Shown one piece after another: positions 29,671-39,156 of a DNA stretch of 64,000 nt (position 1 is its first letter; each line of letters opens with the position of its first letter). The DNA lies in assembly GCF_004342625.1 (NCBI RefSeq), contig NZ_SMAH01000003.1, forward strand, positions 62,001-126,000. Reading direction: 5' to 3'. This DNA is from Tepidimonas ignava (GTDB lineage: Bacteria > Pseudomonadota > Gammaproteobacteria > Burkholderiales > Burkholderiaceae_C). Made by a program: the position numbers and the translations under genes. Under the pieces are notes generated by a model. It did not search any database. It saw only the letters and a list, made by a program, of their open reading frames with translations, and was not told the origin of the DNA.

Positions 29671-30324
29671 ATGCCAACCCAGCCACTTCGGACCTCCGTG
29701 CGTCGGCGCTTGCTGGGCGCGCTGTGGGCCGCCTCGGTTTGGCCGCTGGCGGCGCAACCCTCCCCCACCCCGCGCGCGGCCGCACCCGCCCGCGCCCAAC
29801 CTGGAGCACGTTCCGTGAACCCTCAAGTCGAACTGCACATCGCCGGCCGTGGCGTCATCACGCTGGAGCTGGATGCCGCCAAGGCCCCCAAAACGGTGGA
29901 AAACTTTCTGGCCTACGTGCGCGATGGCCACTACGACGGCACGATCTTCCACCGCGTCATCGATGGCTTCATGATCCAGGGCGGTGGCTTCGAGCCCGGC
30001 ATGAAGCAAAAACCCACGCGCGCCCCGATCGAAAACGAAGCCGCCAACGGCCTCAAAAACGACCGCTACACCATCGCCATGGCGCGCACGCAGGCACCGC
30101 ACTCGGCCACGGCGCAGTTTTTCATCAACGTCGCGGACAACGACTTCCTCAACCACACCGCGCCCACGCTGCAAGGCTGGGGTTACGCGGTGTTTGGCCG
30201 TGTCATCAAGGGCACCGAAGTGGTGGATGCGATCCGCCAGGTGCGCACGGGGCGGCGCGGCTTCCATGACGACGTGCCGCTGGACGACGTCGTCATCACC
30301 AAGGCGGTGATCGTCCAGCCGTGA
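29671..30324 (+). CDS. Peptidyl-prolyl cis-trans isomerase (cyclophilin) with signal peptide and internal start
   Basis: Cyclophilin of 217 residues. The first 45 residues look like an export signal with a basic head ([20 protein letters not shown]) and a Pro/Ala-rich linker. The cyclophilin core follows, with [15 protein letters not shown] and the [12 protein letters not shown] segment. The core resembles cytosolic PpiB more than PpiA. An in-frame GTG at 29815 has GGAG eight bases upstream and would give a 169-residue protein, the normal length of PpiB. One gene may therefore make both an exported and a cytosolic form. It sits between the TPR gene and lpxH. Confidence 0.9.
   Translation: MPTQPLRTSVRRRLLGALWAASVWPLAAQPSPTPRAAAPARAQPGARSVNPQVELHIAGRGVITLELDAAKAPKTVENFLAYVRDGHYDGTIFHRVIDGFMIQGGGFEPGMKQKPTRAPIENEAANGLKNDRYTIAMARTQAPHSATAQFFINVADNDFLNHTAPTLQGWGYAVFGRVIKGTEVVDAIRQVRTGRRGFHDDVPLDDVVITKAVIVQP
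29803..29817 (+). promoter_or_regulatory. Internal ribosome binding site and GTG start in the cyclophilin gene
   Basis: GGAG (29803-29806) is followed after eight bases by an in-frame GTG (29815). Initiation here would skip the signal peptide and produce a PpiB-length cytosolic protein. Confidence 0.4.
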
Positions 30325-31157
30325 CGCGCGCCGACGCAGGGGCCATGGTTGCGGGTTCGCTCGGCGCGCCGATGCTGGCTGCCGTGCCATGGCCACCGGG
30401 GGCGCGGCGGCTCGATTGTGTGTCCGATGTGCACCTGCACGCGAACGACCCGGCCACCGCCGCCGCGTTTGTGGGGCACCTGCGCAGCGCGCCGTTCGAC
30501 GCCCTGTGCATCCTGGGCGACCTGTTCGAGGTCTGGGTCGGGGACGATTTGCTGCACGGTGACGATGCCGAGGCGGCGCTGGCGCGCGACGTGGCCGCGG
30601 CGCTGCGCGCGGTGGCGCAGCGCCGCCCCGTGTACCTGATGCACGGCAACCGCGATTTTTTGCTTGGCCGCGCCTTTGTCGAGGCCAGCGGTGCCACGCT
30701 GCTGGCCGACCCCTGCGTGCTGGACACCGGCGGCTGGCGCTGGCTGCTGGCCCACGGCGACGCGTGGTGCGTGCACGATGCTGACTACCAGCGCTTTCGC
30801 GCCCAGGCGCGCAGCGCCGCGTGGCAAGCCGACTTTGCCGCCCGGCCGCTGGCCGAGCGGCAGGCGCTGGCGCGCGCGCTGCGTGCACAAAGCCGCGTGT
30901 ACCAGGCCCAGCGCATCCACACGGGCATGGTGGACACCGGCGACGTGGATCCCGCCGCGGTCGAGGCGGCGCGCCAGCAGCATCAAGCCGACGGCGTCAT
31001 CCACGGCCACACGCACCGCCCGGCGGCGCACCGGCTGCCCGGTGGCGCACCCCGGCTGGTGCTCAGCGACTGGGACGTGGGCGCCCGGCCGCCGCGCCTG
31101 CAGGTGCTGCAACTGGGCCCCGCCGGGGCCTGGCGCGTGGCGCCGGCCGGCGCTTGA
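30321..31157 (+). CDS. lpxH: UDP-2,3-diacylglucosamine diphosphatase
   Basis: Calcineurin-like metallophosphatase that makes lipid X in lipid A synthesis, peripheral to the inner membrane. The 278-residue product has the metal motifs [28 protein letters not shown] and GHTHRPAAH, diagnostic of LpxH. The start is set at GTG 30321 because it overlaps the cyclophilin stop (GTGA); an ATG at 30345 is an equally possible start since the first 25 residues are not conserved. With lpxK and kdsB also in the window, three lipid A/KDO genes lie within 16 kb but in separate units. Confidence 0.93.
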   Translation: MTRADAGAMVAGSLGAPMLAAVPWPPGARRLDCVSDVHLHANDPATAAAFVGHLRSAPFDALCILGDLFEVWVGDDLLHGDDAEAALARDVAAALRAVAQRRPVYLMHGNRDFLLGRAFVEASGATLLADPCVLDTGGWRWLLAHGDAWCVHDADYQRFRAQARSAAWQADFAARPLAERQALARALRAQSRVYQAQRIHTGMVDTGDVDPAAVEAARQQHQADGVIHGHTHRPAAHRLPGGAPRLVLSDWDVGARPPRLQVLQLGPAGAWRVAPAGA

Positions 31158-31183
31158 GCGCCCGCCGTACCGTGGAGGTGGCG

Positions 31184-32110
31184 ATGCCCAACGCACTGCG
31201 CCGCTGGTGGCAACGCGCCTGGCGCCGCTGGCGTGCGCGCCGCGGCGACCCCGAGGCCATCCCGACGACGCTGTGGCAACGGGTGCTGCAGGGGTTGCCG
31301 TGGCTGCAGCTGCTCAGCGCTGACGAGCAGCGGCGGCTGCGCGGGCTGTGCGCCGCGTTTTTGGCGCGCAAGCGCTTCAGCGGCGCGCATGGCTTCGTGG
31401 TCGATGACCACAAGGCGCTGCTGGTGGCCGCGCAGGCGTGCCTGCCGCTGCTGTACCGTGGCCACGCCGCGTTGGGCTGGTACGACGGCTTCGTCGGCAT
31501 CGTGCTGCACCCGCACGAGGTGCGTGCCCCGCGCCGCGTCACCGACGACGTCGGTGTGGTGCACGAGTACGACGAAGCGCTGGCGGGCGAGGCGATGCAA
31601 GGCGGCCCGATCGTGCTGGCCTGGCCACGCGTGCTGGGCCATGCGCACAGCCAGGGCGTCGGCCATAACCTGGTGATCCACGAATTCGCCCACGCCATCG
31701 ACATGCGTGGCAAGCCCTTGGGCCAACCGGCCGATGGCCTCCCACCCCTGCCTGCCGGCCTGCTGGGGTTGCCGGCCACGCAAGCGGCGCGGCTGTGGCA
31801 CGACACGCTGCATGCCGCGCTGCGTCAGCACCGCCGCCGCGTCACGCTGCACGAGCACTTTGCCGGCCCCGCGCCGTGGCTGGATGCCTATGGCGCCACG
31901 TCGGCGGCGGAGTTTTTCGCCGTCTCGTGCGAAGCGTACTGGGTCGACCGCGCACGGCTGGCGGCGCAGCACCCCCGCTGGACCGCACTGCTCGATGCGT
32001 TTTTCGGCCACCCGCAGGCCCCGACCAGCGCCACGGCGCTGCCGGCGGCGGACGACGACCTGGGCGGCGACGGGCCGCCCCCTGCGGTCAACGACGCAGC
32101 AGCACCTTGA
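31184..32110 (+). CDS. mtfA: Zinc-dependent peptidase, MtfA family
   Basis: Cytosolic metallopeptidase family known in E. coli for titrating the glucose repressor Mlc. The 308-residue product has the zinc-binding motif HEFAH (166-170) within LVIHEFAHAID, and a downstream AAEFFAVSCEAYW segment with the third-ligand Glu. The start ATG at 31184 is preceded by GTGGAGGTG. No Mlc homologue is in the window, so the regulatory partner is unknown. The Pro/Ala-rich tail overlaps the convergent DUF349 gene by 23 bases. Confidence 0.92.
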   Translation: MPNALRRWWQRAWRRWRARRGDPEAIPTTLWQRVLQGLPWLQLLSADEQRRLRGLCAAFLARKRFSGAHGFVVDDHKALLVAAQACLPLLYRGHAALGWYDGFVGIVLHPHEVRAPRRVTDDVGVVHEYDEALAGEAMQGGPIVLAWPRVLGHAHSQGVGHNLVIHEFAHAIDMRGKPLGQPADGLPPLPAGLLGLPATQAARLWHDTLHAALRQHRRRVTLHEHFAGPAPWLDAYGATSAAEFFAVSCEAYWVDRARLAAQHPRWTALLDAFFGHPQAPTSATALPAADDDLGGDGPPPAVNDAAAP

Positions 32111-34619
32111 GCACGGCTTGCAGCCGCTGCTGGCGCGCCGGCGTGGCCGCGCTGGCCAGCACGCGCGCAACGTCTTGCGGCCAGGTTTCAGCGGGCCCCG
32201 GCTCGTGGCGGCGTGTCAGCAGTTGCAACTGCAACTGGCGGCGCGCCGGCAGGTGCTCGGCGGGCGTGGGCAGGTCGGCCGCGATTTCCAGACGCAGCAG
32301 CGCCTCGTCGGCCGCCGCGTCGTCCACCGCCGGCGCCGCCTCCACGGCCTGCACCCAACGCCCCCGTGCCGCCGCCGCGCTGCGGCCCAGTTGGGCGGCG
32401 CTGGGCACGGCCTGCGGCTGGCGCTGCTGCCACGCCTGCAGCAGCGCCGTCACGGCTTCGCCGTGGGCACGGGCGGCCAGCTCGCGCAGCCGCGCTTCGG
32501 CGCGCTCCAGCGCTTGCCGCTGCGCACGGAACGCCGCGTCCCCCAGGCGCGGCCGCACGCTCGGTCGCTCGCCCGCTGGCGCGCGGCCCGCTGCGGCACG
32601 CGGGCTGGGGCGCACGTCCCGCGCCGGGGCCGCGGCAGGCGCGGCCACGCCGGGCCGGTCGTCGCCACGGCGCGCCACCAGCGGCCGGGTTGCGGCGTCG
32701 CTCGGCGCCGGCGCGGGCGCCGCCTCGGCCGGCGCCGCCGCCTGCCCCGCCGGCGCTGGGGCAGGCTCGGCGGCCCCCAAGGCCGCTTCGCGCAGCGCCG
32801 CCATGGCGGCCCGGATGGCCTGCGCGTCGTCTTGCGCGCAAGCCTCCTCCAGCGCGCGGGCCGCTTGCAGCACCGCGGCGTCCACGGCGCTCAGGGCCGC
32901 TTGCGCTTGCTCACGCTCGGCGCTGCGACGCGCAAACGCGGCGTCGATCGGGGCGCGGAAGGCCTCCCACAGCTTTTGCTCTTTGCGCCGCTCCAGCGGC
33001 ACGCGCTGCGCCTCGGCCTGCCAGCGCTGTTGCAGCTCGCGCACAGCATCGAGCCTCACCCGCGGCTGCTCAGCCAGGGCTTGCGCCTCGGCGATCATCG
33101 CTTGGCGGCGCTGCACGCTGTCGGCCTGTGCCGCCTCCAGCCGGGCGTGGGCCGCGGTCATCGCCTCTTTCCACGCCGCCTGCAGCTCGGCGTACGCCTT
33201 TTCGCTGACGTGGCCAGCTTGCCGCCAGCGCTCGGCCAAGGCATGCAGCTCGCGCAGTTGGGCTTTCCAGTCTTCGTCCTCGGCGTGGGCCGCGGTCCAC
33301 GCCCGCACTTCGTCGATCAGGGCCAAGCGCGCCTGGCGGGCCGCTTCGTGCTGCGCCTTGAGGCTGTCGCGCCAGGCCTGCAGCGCCTCGTGCGCGCGGT
33401 TGCAGGCGGCATCGAAGCGTTTCCACAACGTCTGGTTGGGTGGCACGCCGCCCTGGTCGACCTGCTTCCATTGCTCGCGCAACGCGCGGATGGCGTCGGC
33501 CAGCGCCTTGCCGGCCGGGCGGCTGGCGCCGTCGCCTTGCGTCAAGGCCTCGGCCTTGGCGATCAACTCCTCGCGCAACTGGTCGGCGCGCCAACGCGCC
33601 CAGTCTTCCAGCTCCTTGGCTTTGGCCAAGGCCGCCTGCGCACGCGCGTCCACCTCGGGCCCGGCATGACGGCCGTGCAGCTTGTGCAGGTGGCGCAGTT
33701 CGCCCGCCAGACGCACCATGGCTTTGGTGTGGCCTTCGGCCAGCTCGCGCTCCAGCGCTTCCAGCGTGGGCAGCAGCGCAGCCTGGGCCACCGCCTGCAC
33801 CGCCTTGGGCACGGCGACGGCGCCTGCCGCCTCCGGCGCCGCGGCGACCTCCTGGCCGCGCAGGGTGCGGATTTCGTCGTCCCACAGCGGCACGCCGGGC
33901 AGCGCGGCTTGCGCATCGTCGCGCGCGCGGCGCGCCTGCGCCAAGGCGGCGTCGAACGCCTGCCATACGGCCTGCACCTGCTCGCGCGTGGCTTGCAGTT
34001 GCGCGGCATGGCGCGGCTCCAGATCGCCCCAGGCGGGCGCCGCGACCAGCGCCTCGGCCCGCTCGCGCCACTGGGCGACGTCGCGCGCCAAGGCCTCGTG
34101 GGCGGCCTCGGCGTCGGCGATCGGGCGGGTGGACAGCATGTCGATGCGTTGCACGAGCAGCCCCGCCGCTTCACGCTCGACGTGCACCCGGTGGGTGAGA
34201 TCTTCGATGGCGGCGATGCGCTCGGCCAGGCGCTGGCGCAGGCTGGCCAGGGGTTCGCGCGACAGCGGGGCGCCGGCCTTGGCGGCGTCGCGCTGCCACG
34301 CCAGCGCGTCGGCCATATTGAAGTGGGTTTGCGCCAGCAGCGCCTCGGCCCGCGCGGCCCACTGGGCGGCGGCTTCGTCCTGCGCGCGCTGGCGCTTGTG
34401 TTCTTCCAGCCGCTCCTTGACGATCTTGGCTGCGCCTTTGTCGCGCGTGGCCAGCTCGCGGTACACGGCGCGCACGGTCTCGATCGGCGGCTGGCCCTCC
34501 AGCCAGGCGCGCAAGCGGGCAGCCCGCTCGCCCGAGGTGGGTGCGCTGAACGCACCCCCGGTCAGGGCGTCGAGTTCGGCAACGGTCGGTTGGGGCACGG
34601 ACAGGACGGTGGTGTTCAC
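32088..34619 (-). CDS. DUF349 domain-containing coiled-coil protein
   Basis: Large soluble, mostly helical protein (843 residues from the GTG at 34619) rich in Ala, Arg, Glu and Gln, with repeated DUF349 segments such as LREQWKQVDQGGVPP...LWKRFDAACNRA and LAERWRQAGHVS. A low-complexity Ala/Pro linker lies around 590-660. The N-terminal region LDALTGGAFSAPTSGERAARLR is a family feature in betaproteobacteria. The start is uncertain: no ATG and no good ribosome site exist, and the frame is open well upstream. Function is unknown. Confidence 0.82.
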   Translation of the reverse strand: MNTTVLSVPQPTVAELDALTGGAFSAPTSGERAARLRAWLEGQPPIETVRAVYRELATRDKGAAKIVKERLEEHKRQRAQDEAAAQWAARAEALLAQTHFNMADALAWQRDAAKAGAPLSREPLASLRQRLAERIAAIEDLTHRVHVEREAAGLLVQRIDMLSTRPIADAEAAHEALARDVAQWRERAEALVAAPAWGDLEPRHAAQLQATREQVQAVWQAFDAALAQARRARDDAQAALPGVPLWDDEIRTLRGQEVAAAPEAAGAVAVPKAVQAVAQAALLPTLEALERELAEGHTKAMVRLAGELRHLHKLHGRHAGPEVDARAQAALAKAKELEDWARWRADQLREELIAKAEALTQGDGASRPAGKALADAIRALREQWKQVDQGGVPPNQTLWKRFDAACNRAHEALQAWRDSLKAQHEAARQARLALIDEVRAWTAAHAEDEDWKAQLRELHALAERWRQAGHVSEKAYAELQAAWKEAMTAAHARLEAAQADSVQRRQAMIAEAQALAEQPRVRLDAVRELQQRWQAEAQRVPLERRKEQKLWEAFRAPIDAAFARRSAEREQAQAALSAVDAAVLQAARALEEACAQDDAQAIRAAMAALREAALGAAEPAPAPAGQAAAPAEAAPAPAPSDAATRPLVARRGDDRPGVAAPAAAPARDVRPSPRAAAGRAPAGERPSVRPRLGDAAFRAQRQALERAEARLRELAARAHGEAVTALLQAWQQRQPQAVPSAAQLGRSAAAARGRWVQAVEAAPAVDDAAADEALLRLEIAADLPTPAEHLPARRQLQLQLLTRRHEPGPAETWPQDVARVLASAATPARQQRLQAVLKVLLRR

Positions 34620-34717
34620 GGCAGCGGCAACAAGGCGGCGGCCATCGGGGCCGCGCACGGGGTCATCGGGGGCGCCAGCACCGCACGGCGCCAGCGGGCA
34701 CAAGCCCTTATTGTCGC

Positions 34718-35416
34718 TCAGCCCGCCCACAGGTCCAGCGGAGGGTCGTGCACGACGGCTTTGAGGACGTCGCTGCGCGACACGAAGCCCACCAGCGCGC
34801 CGGCCATGTCCACCACCGGCACGCCGGGCAAGCCGGTGTGCAGCAACAGCAACGCCAGCCGGCGCAGCAGGGTGTCGGGCTCCACCGCCGGCACCGGCGA
34901 CACCATCACGACGCTGACCGGCTGCGCCAACAGCGCCCGCCAGACGATGGCGCTGTCGTGCAGCCGCGGCAGCCGCTCGGGGCGCAACAGTTCGGCGCGG
35001 GTCAACAAACCCACCAGTTGCCCTTGGGCGTCCAGCACCGGGGCCTGCCCCAGCCCCAGGTCGATGAGGCGCTGCCACGCTTGCTCGACGCTGTCGCCGG
35101 CGCGCACGGTCACCACCTCGGGCGTCATGACGTCGGCCACGCGCTGCAGGGGCTGGCGCTGCGGTGACGGACGCTGCACCTCGCCGTACGCTTGCACGGC
35201 GACCGCAGCGTTGCGCGACAGTGGCTCGCCGGGCACGCCGGCCGCGCTGGGCGCGTGCGCCGCGTAGGGATCCCAGCCGCTGTCGGCGAAGTCGGGCCGG
35301 TCGGTTTCAACCTTGAGCGCGCGCGCACGCGTGCTGCGCAGCGTCGGCAGCACGCGCCGCGCCTCCTCGATCGGGCCACGGTACATCAACCCCGAGGTGC
35401 CATAAACCGCCAGCAT
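34718..35416 (-). CDS. CBS-domain pair protein
   Basis: Product of 232 residues. The first 90 residues are unrecognised; the rest is a tandem pair of CBS domains (about 98-150 with VADVMTPEVVTVRAGDS, and 165-225 with VSVVMVSPVPAVEPD and GFVSRSDVLKAVV). CBS pairs bind adenine nucleotides and often regulate a partner; there is no attached enzyme domain. The start at 35416 (MLAVYGTSGLMYRG) follows GGAGGG. It lies 56 bases downstream of hemW in the same direction. Confidence 0.9.
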   Translation of the reverse strand: MLAVYGTSGLMYRGPIEEARRVLPTLRSTRARALKVETDRPDFADSGWDPYAAHAPSAAGVPGEPLSRNAAVAVQAYGEVQRPSPQRQPLQRVADVMTPEVVTVRAGDSVEQAWQRLIDLGLGQAPVLDAQGQLVGLLTRAELLRPERLPRLHDSAIVWRALLAQPVSVVMVSPVPAVEPDTLLRRLALLLLHTGLPGVPVVDMAGALVGFVSRSDVLKAVVHDPPLDLWAG

Positions 35417-35472
35417 CGCCGTGCCCTCCACGGTGTGCAGGCGCCGGCCGCGCGGGCCACCCTAAGCCGCCA

Positions 35473-36672
35473 TCAACCCGGCAAAAACAGCGCCTGCAGG
35501 TCACTCAACCAGTCGAAGCCGCGCGGCGTCGGGGCGACCCAGCCGTCGTCGCCGACGCTGAGCCAGCCGCGCGCCACCGCAGCGTCGATGGTCGTCGATA
35601 CCGCGGTTATCGGCAAGCCCGTGCGTTCACTGAACAGCCGCAGCGTAAAACCTTCGCGCAAGCGCAACGCGTTGAGCATGAACTCGAACGGCAGGTCGGA
35701 GGCGGCCACCTCGTGCTGCTGCGCCACCGGCTGCCCCTGCAGCGCCTGGTCCATGTAACGGGCCGGGTCGCGCCAGCGCACCTGGCGCACGATGCGCTGG
35801 GCAAAGCTGAGCTTGCCGTGCGCCCCGGCGCCGATGCCCAGGTAGTCGCCGAACTGCCAGTAGTTGAGGTTGTGGCGGCAGCGGTGCCCGCGCTTGGCGT
35901 AGGCCGACACTTCGTAGCGCTGCATGCCCGCCGCCGCCGTGCGCTCGGTGATGAGGTCCAGCATCGCGTACGCGGTGTCGTCGTCCGGCAGCGGCGGCGG
36001 GTGTTTGGCGAACCAGGTGTTGGGCTCGATGGTCAGGTGGTACACCGACAGGTGGGGCGGCTGCAACGCCAACGCCTGGTCCACGTCGCGCGCAAGATCT
36101 TGCACGGTCTGTCCCGGCAGCGCGTACATCAGGTCGATGTTGAACGTCTCGAAATGACGCGCGGCCTCCTGCACGGCGGCGCGGGCCTGCGCCGCGTCGT
36201 GCACGCGGCCGATGGCCGCCAGGCGCTGGTCGTCAAAACTTTGCACGCCGACGCTCAGCCGCGTCACGCCGGCGTCGCGGTACGCGGCAAAGCGCTGGCG
36301 CTCGAACGTGCCGGGGTTGGCTTCGAGGGTGATTTCGGCCCCCGGCGCCAGCGGCAGGCGGGCGCGCACCTCGCTGAGGAGCTGCCCCACGACGTCAGGG
36401 TCGAACAAGCTGGGCGTGCCGCCGCCGATGAAGACGCTGACCACGGGGCGCCCCCACACCAGCGGCACGCTGGCGTCGAGGTCGGCCAGCAGCGCGCGCA
36501 GGTAGCGTTGTTGGGGCAGCGTTGCGGTGCCCTCCCACGCATGGGAGTTGAAGTCACAGTACGGGCACTTGCGCAGGCACCACGGCAGGTGGATGTACAG
36601 CGCCAGCGGCGGCAGGTGGGGCAGCCTGATGTCCCCCGGGCGCTGCCAGTGGATGGCGGCGTCGGCGTTCAT
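35473..36672 (-). CDS. hemW: Radical SAM heme chaperone HemW
   Basis: Radical SAM protein of 399 residues, related to coproporphyrinogen dehydrogenase HemN but of the HemW type, a heme-binding chaperone. The 4Fe-4S motif CLRKCPYC has the CX3CX2C spacing of the family, followed by FIGGGTPSL, EANPGT and SVGVQSF. The C-terminal wing domain is present. The start ATG at 36672 overlaps the rdgB stop (ATGA). HemW genes are frequently mis-annotated as hemN; the rdgB neighbourhood supports HemW. Confidence 0.94.
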   Translation of the reverse strand: MNADAAIHWQRPGDIRLPHLPPLALYIHLPWCLRKCPYCDFNSHAWEGTATLPQQRYLRALLADLDASVPLVWGRPVVSVFIGGGTPSLFDPDVVGQLLSEVRARLPLAPGAEITLEANPGTFERQRFAAYRDAGVTRLSVGVQSFDDQRLAAIGRVHDAAQARAAVQEAARHFETFNIDLMYALPGQTVQDLARDVDQALALQPPHLSVYHLTIEPNTWFAKHPPPLPDDDTAYAMLDLITERTAAAGMQRYEVSAYAKRGHRCRHNLNYWQFGDYLGIGAGAHGKLSFAQRIVRQVRWRDPARYMDQALQGQPVAQQHEVAASDLPFEFMLNALRLREGFTLRLFSERTGLPITAVSTTIDAAVARGWLSVGDDGWVAPTPRGFDWLSDLQALFLPG

Positions 36673-37298
36673 GGGGTTGGCCACCACTGCTGCCGCAGCA
36701 GCGCCAGCATGACCGCCGCCGCGCGCCCCCGGTGGCTGTGGGTGTTTTTGACCTCGGGCGGCAGTTGGGCAAAGGTGCCGCCCAACGCCGGGATGTACAT
36801 CACCGGGTCGAAGCCAAAGCCGCCCTCGCCCACCGGAGCCTCGGTGATCAAGCCTTCGACCCGACCGTTGGCGATGAGGGGTTCGGGATCGTGCGGGTCG
36901 CGCAGCGCCACCAGGGTGCTGACCATCGCGGCACGCCGGTCCTGCACCCCTTGCATCGCTTCCAGCAGCGCGCGCACGTTGTTGGCATCGCTTTTGGGGT
37001 AGCCGAACTGCGTGCAGTAGTAGGCCGTGTCCACACCCGGGCGCCCACCAAAGGCGGCCACGCACAGCCCGGCGTCGTCGGCCAGCGCGGGCAGCCCGCT
37101 GGCGGCGGCCGCGTGGCGCGCCTTGGCCAGCGCGTTTTCGACAAAGGTTCGATGCGGCTCGGCGGCCTCTGGGATGCCCAGGCTGCCCTGGGTCACGAGC
37201 TCGACCCCCAGCGGCGCCAACATCGCCTGCAGTTCGGCCAGCTTGCCGGGGTTGTTGGACGCCAGCACCAGCCGGCGCGGGGGGGCAGCCAGGGTCAT
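36669..37298 (-). CDS. rdgB: RdgB/HAM1 family dITP/XTP pyrophosphatase
   Basis: House-cleaning enzyme that hydrolyses dITP, ITP and XTP to monophosphates. The 209-residue product shows [14 protein letters not shown] at the N-terminus, [22 protein letters not shown], and [10 protein letters not shown], all standard family motifs. Stop and start codons overlap on both sides (ATGA with rph upstream and with hemW downstream), so kinase-rph-rdgB-hemW is one coupled unit. Confidence 0.96.
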   Translation of the reverse strand: MTLAAPPRRLVLASNNPGKLAELQAMLAPLGVELVTQGSLGIPEAAEPHRTFVENALAKARHAAAASGLPALADDAGLCVAAFGGRPGVDTAYYCTQFGYPKSDANNVRALLEAMQGVQDRRAAMVSTLVALRDPHDPEPLIANGRVEGLITEAPVGEGGFGFDPVMYIPALGGTFAQLPPEVKNTHSHRGRAAAVMLALLRQQWWPTP

Positions 37299-38071
37299 GC
37301 CCCGCCCCCAAACGACACGCCGTCCAGCGCCGCGCGCTGCAACGTGATGAGCTGCTGGATGCCGTGCTCAGCCAGCGCCAGCATCGCGTCCAGCGCCGCC
37401 CGGTTGAAGGGCGCGCCCTCGGCCGTGCCTTGCACCTCGACGAACTGGCCCGCGCCGGTCATCACCACGTTCATGTCGGTCTCGCACGCCGAGTCTTCGA
37501 CATAGTCCAGGTCCAGCACCGCGCGCCCCTGCACGATGCCCACCGACACCGCCGCCACCGGCGCCGTGATGGGGTTGCGCGCGAGTTTGCCTTCGGCCAG
37601 CAGTTGGTGCACGGCGTCGTGCGCGGCCACCCAGGCCCCGGTGATGGCGGCGGTGCGCGTGCCGCCGTCGGCTTGCAGCACGTCGCAGTCCAGCGTGATG
37701 GTGCGCTCGCCCAGCGCGCCCAGGTCGAACACCGCGCGCAGCGAGCGGCCGATCAGGCGCTGGATTTCCTGCGTGCGCCCGCTTTGCTTGCCACGCGCGG
37801 CCTCGCGGTCGCTGCGGGTGTGGGTGGCGCGGGGCAGCATGCCATATTCGGCGGTGACCCAGCCTTGGCCGCTGCCCTTTTGGTGCGGCGGAACCTTGTC
37901 CTCGACGCTGGCGGTGCACAGCACGCGCGTGCGTCCAAACTCGATCAGCACCGAGCCTTCGGCGTGCACGGTGTAGCCGCGCGTGATGCGCACCGGGCGC
38001 AGTTGGTCGGGCGCGCGCCCGTCGTGACGCGCAGCGAGGTTGGGGGTGGGTGTGGCAGCGACCATCGTCAT
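37295..38071 (-). CDS. rph: Ribonuclease PH
   Basis: Phosphorolytic 3'-5' exoribonuclease that trims tRNA 3' ends, 258 residues. Core motifs are [49 protein letters not shown] and [12 protein letters not shown]. The start ATG at 38071 overlaps the kinase stop; a second ATG two codons later is possible. The N-terminal extension of about 20 residues before [11 protein letters not shown] is longer than in E. coli. Confidence 0.96.
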   Translation of the reverse strand: MTMVAATPTPNLAARHDGRAPDQLRPVRITRGYTVHAEGSVLIEFGRTRVLCTASVEDKVPPHQKGSGQGWVTAEYGMLPRATHTRSDREAARGKQSGRTQEIQRLIGRSLRAVFDLGALGERTITLDCDVLQADGGTRTAAITGAWVAAHDAVHQLLAEGKLARNPITAPVAAVSVGIVQGRAVLDLDYVEDSACETDMNVVMTGAGQFVEVQGTAEGAPFNRAALDAMLALAEHGIQQLITLQRAALDGVSFGGGA

Positions 38072-39078
38072 ACGGTAGGGGTTGCGGTGGAAGTTGGGGC
38101 GCCGGCGTGGCTCGGAGGGCGGTCCGCGCGGGTGCGCCAACGCGCCCACCAGGGCGGCGGTGCCGGCGGGGCGGCTTCGTCTTCGTCCTCGCGCGCCAGC
38201 TCGCGCTGCAGCGCGTACACCGACTGCGGGCGCGACGCCGGATCCAGCATCATGCACCAGCGCACGGCTTCACGCAGGTTATCCGAATACACGCCCTGCA
38301 AGCGCGCCAGCGGCCCCAGCAGGCGCTCGCGCTGCTGGCGCGTGGGCGCATCCGGGGGCGGGTAGCCTACCATGCACGAGTACAGACACGCGCCGATGGC
38401 GTACAGGTCGGTCCACGGCCCCAGCGCGCCGTGCGGTCCGCGCTGGTACATCTCCGGCGCGGCAAAACCCGGTGTGTACATCGGGCGCACGTAGTCGCCC
38501 TCGTGCTGCAACGCTTCGCGCGCCGCGCCGAAGTCGATCAACACCGCGCGGTCGTCGTCGGTGATGAGGATGTTGGCCGGCTTGATGTCCAGATGCAGCA
38601 GCCCGTGCTGGTGCACGATGCGCAAGCCACGCAACACCTCGTCGAACAAGGCGCGGATCGTGCCTTCCTGCAGCACGTGGCGCAACTGGCGTTCGCGCGC
38701 CACGACGATGTAGTCCTGCAACGACGCGCCTTGCAGGTACTCCATCACCAGGTACACGGTGTCGTTGGCGTGGAAAAAATGCTGCACGCCCACCACGGCC
38801 GGGTGGGCGATTTGCGCCAGCGCGCGCGCCTCCTCAAAAAAGCCGCGCAGCCCCAAACGGTACAACGCCTGTTTGTCGGGCCGTACCTGCGGCAGCCGCT
38901 CGCCCGGGGCGCGCGTGCACAACGCCGTGGGCAGGTATTCCTTGATGGCCACGGGGGACCCGCTGGCGTCGCGCGCCAGGTACACCAACCCGAAGCCGCC
39001 GCTGGCCAGCACCCGCACGATACGGTAGCCGCCCACCAGCGTGTCGGCGGGCAACGGGGCCGGCCTGGTCTTTGACAT
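38068..39078 (-). CDS. Serine/threonine protein kinase
   Basis: Hanks-type kinase of 336 residues without a membrane segment. The glycine loop is GGFGLVYLA, the ATP lysine is in VAIKEYLP, and the catalytic loop reads [10 protein letters not shown] followed by IDFGAAR and a TPGFAAPE activation segment. HLD replaces the usual HRD, so activation-loop phosphorylation may not be needed in the normal way. The C-terminal 35 residues are Pro/Arg-rich. It is the first gene of the kinase-rph-rdgB-hemW unit. No PP2C-type phosphatase gene is present between it and yicC or elsewhere in the window. Targets are unknown. Confidence 0.9.
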   Translation of the reverse strand: MSKTRPAPLPADTLVGGYRIVRVLASGGFGLVYLARDASGSPVAIKEYLPTALCTRAPGERLPQVRPDKQALYRLGLRGFFEEARALAQIAHPAVVGVQHFFHANDTVYLVMEYLQGASLQDYIVVARERQLRHVLQEGTIRALFDEVLRGLRIVHQHGLLHLDIKPANILITDDDRAVLIDFGAAREALQHEGDYVRPMYTPGFAAPEMYQRGPHGALGPWTDLYAIGACLYSCMVGYPPPDAPTRQQRERLLGPLARLQGVYSDNLREAVRWCMMLDPASRPQSVYALQRELAREDEDEAAPPAPPPWWARWRTRADRPPSHAGAPTSTATPTV

Positions 39079-39156
39079 AATCGCTCGATTCCCCGGTCAG
39101 GGCGCGCCGCACGGCCCTCACCTGCACCGGATCCCTGGTCTTGTCTTGCAACGCTC

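Noticed and set aside
31707-35267. A 1186-codon open frame antisense to the DUF349 gene and running through mtfA
   Set aside because: The product is Arg/Ala/Pro-rich with no recognisable domain, while the opposite strand encodes a coherent DUF349 protein and a CBS protein.
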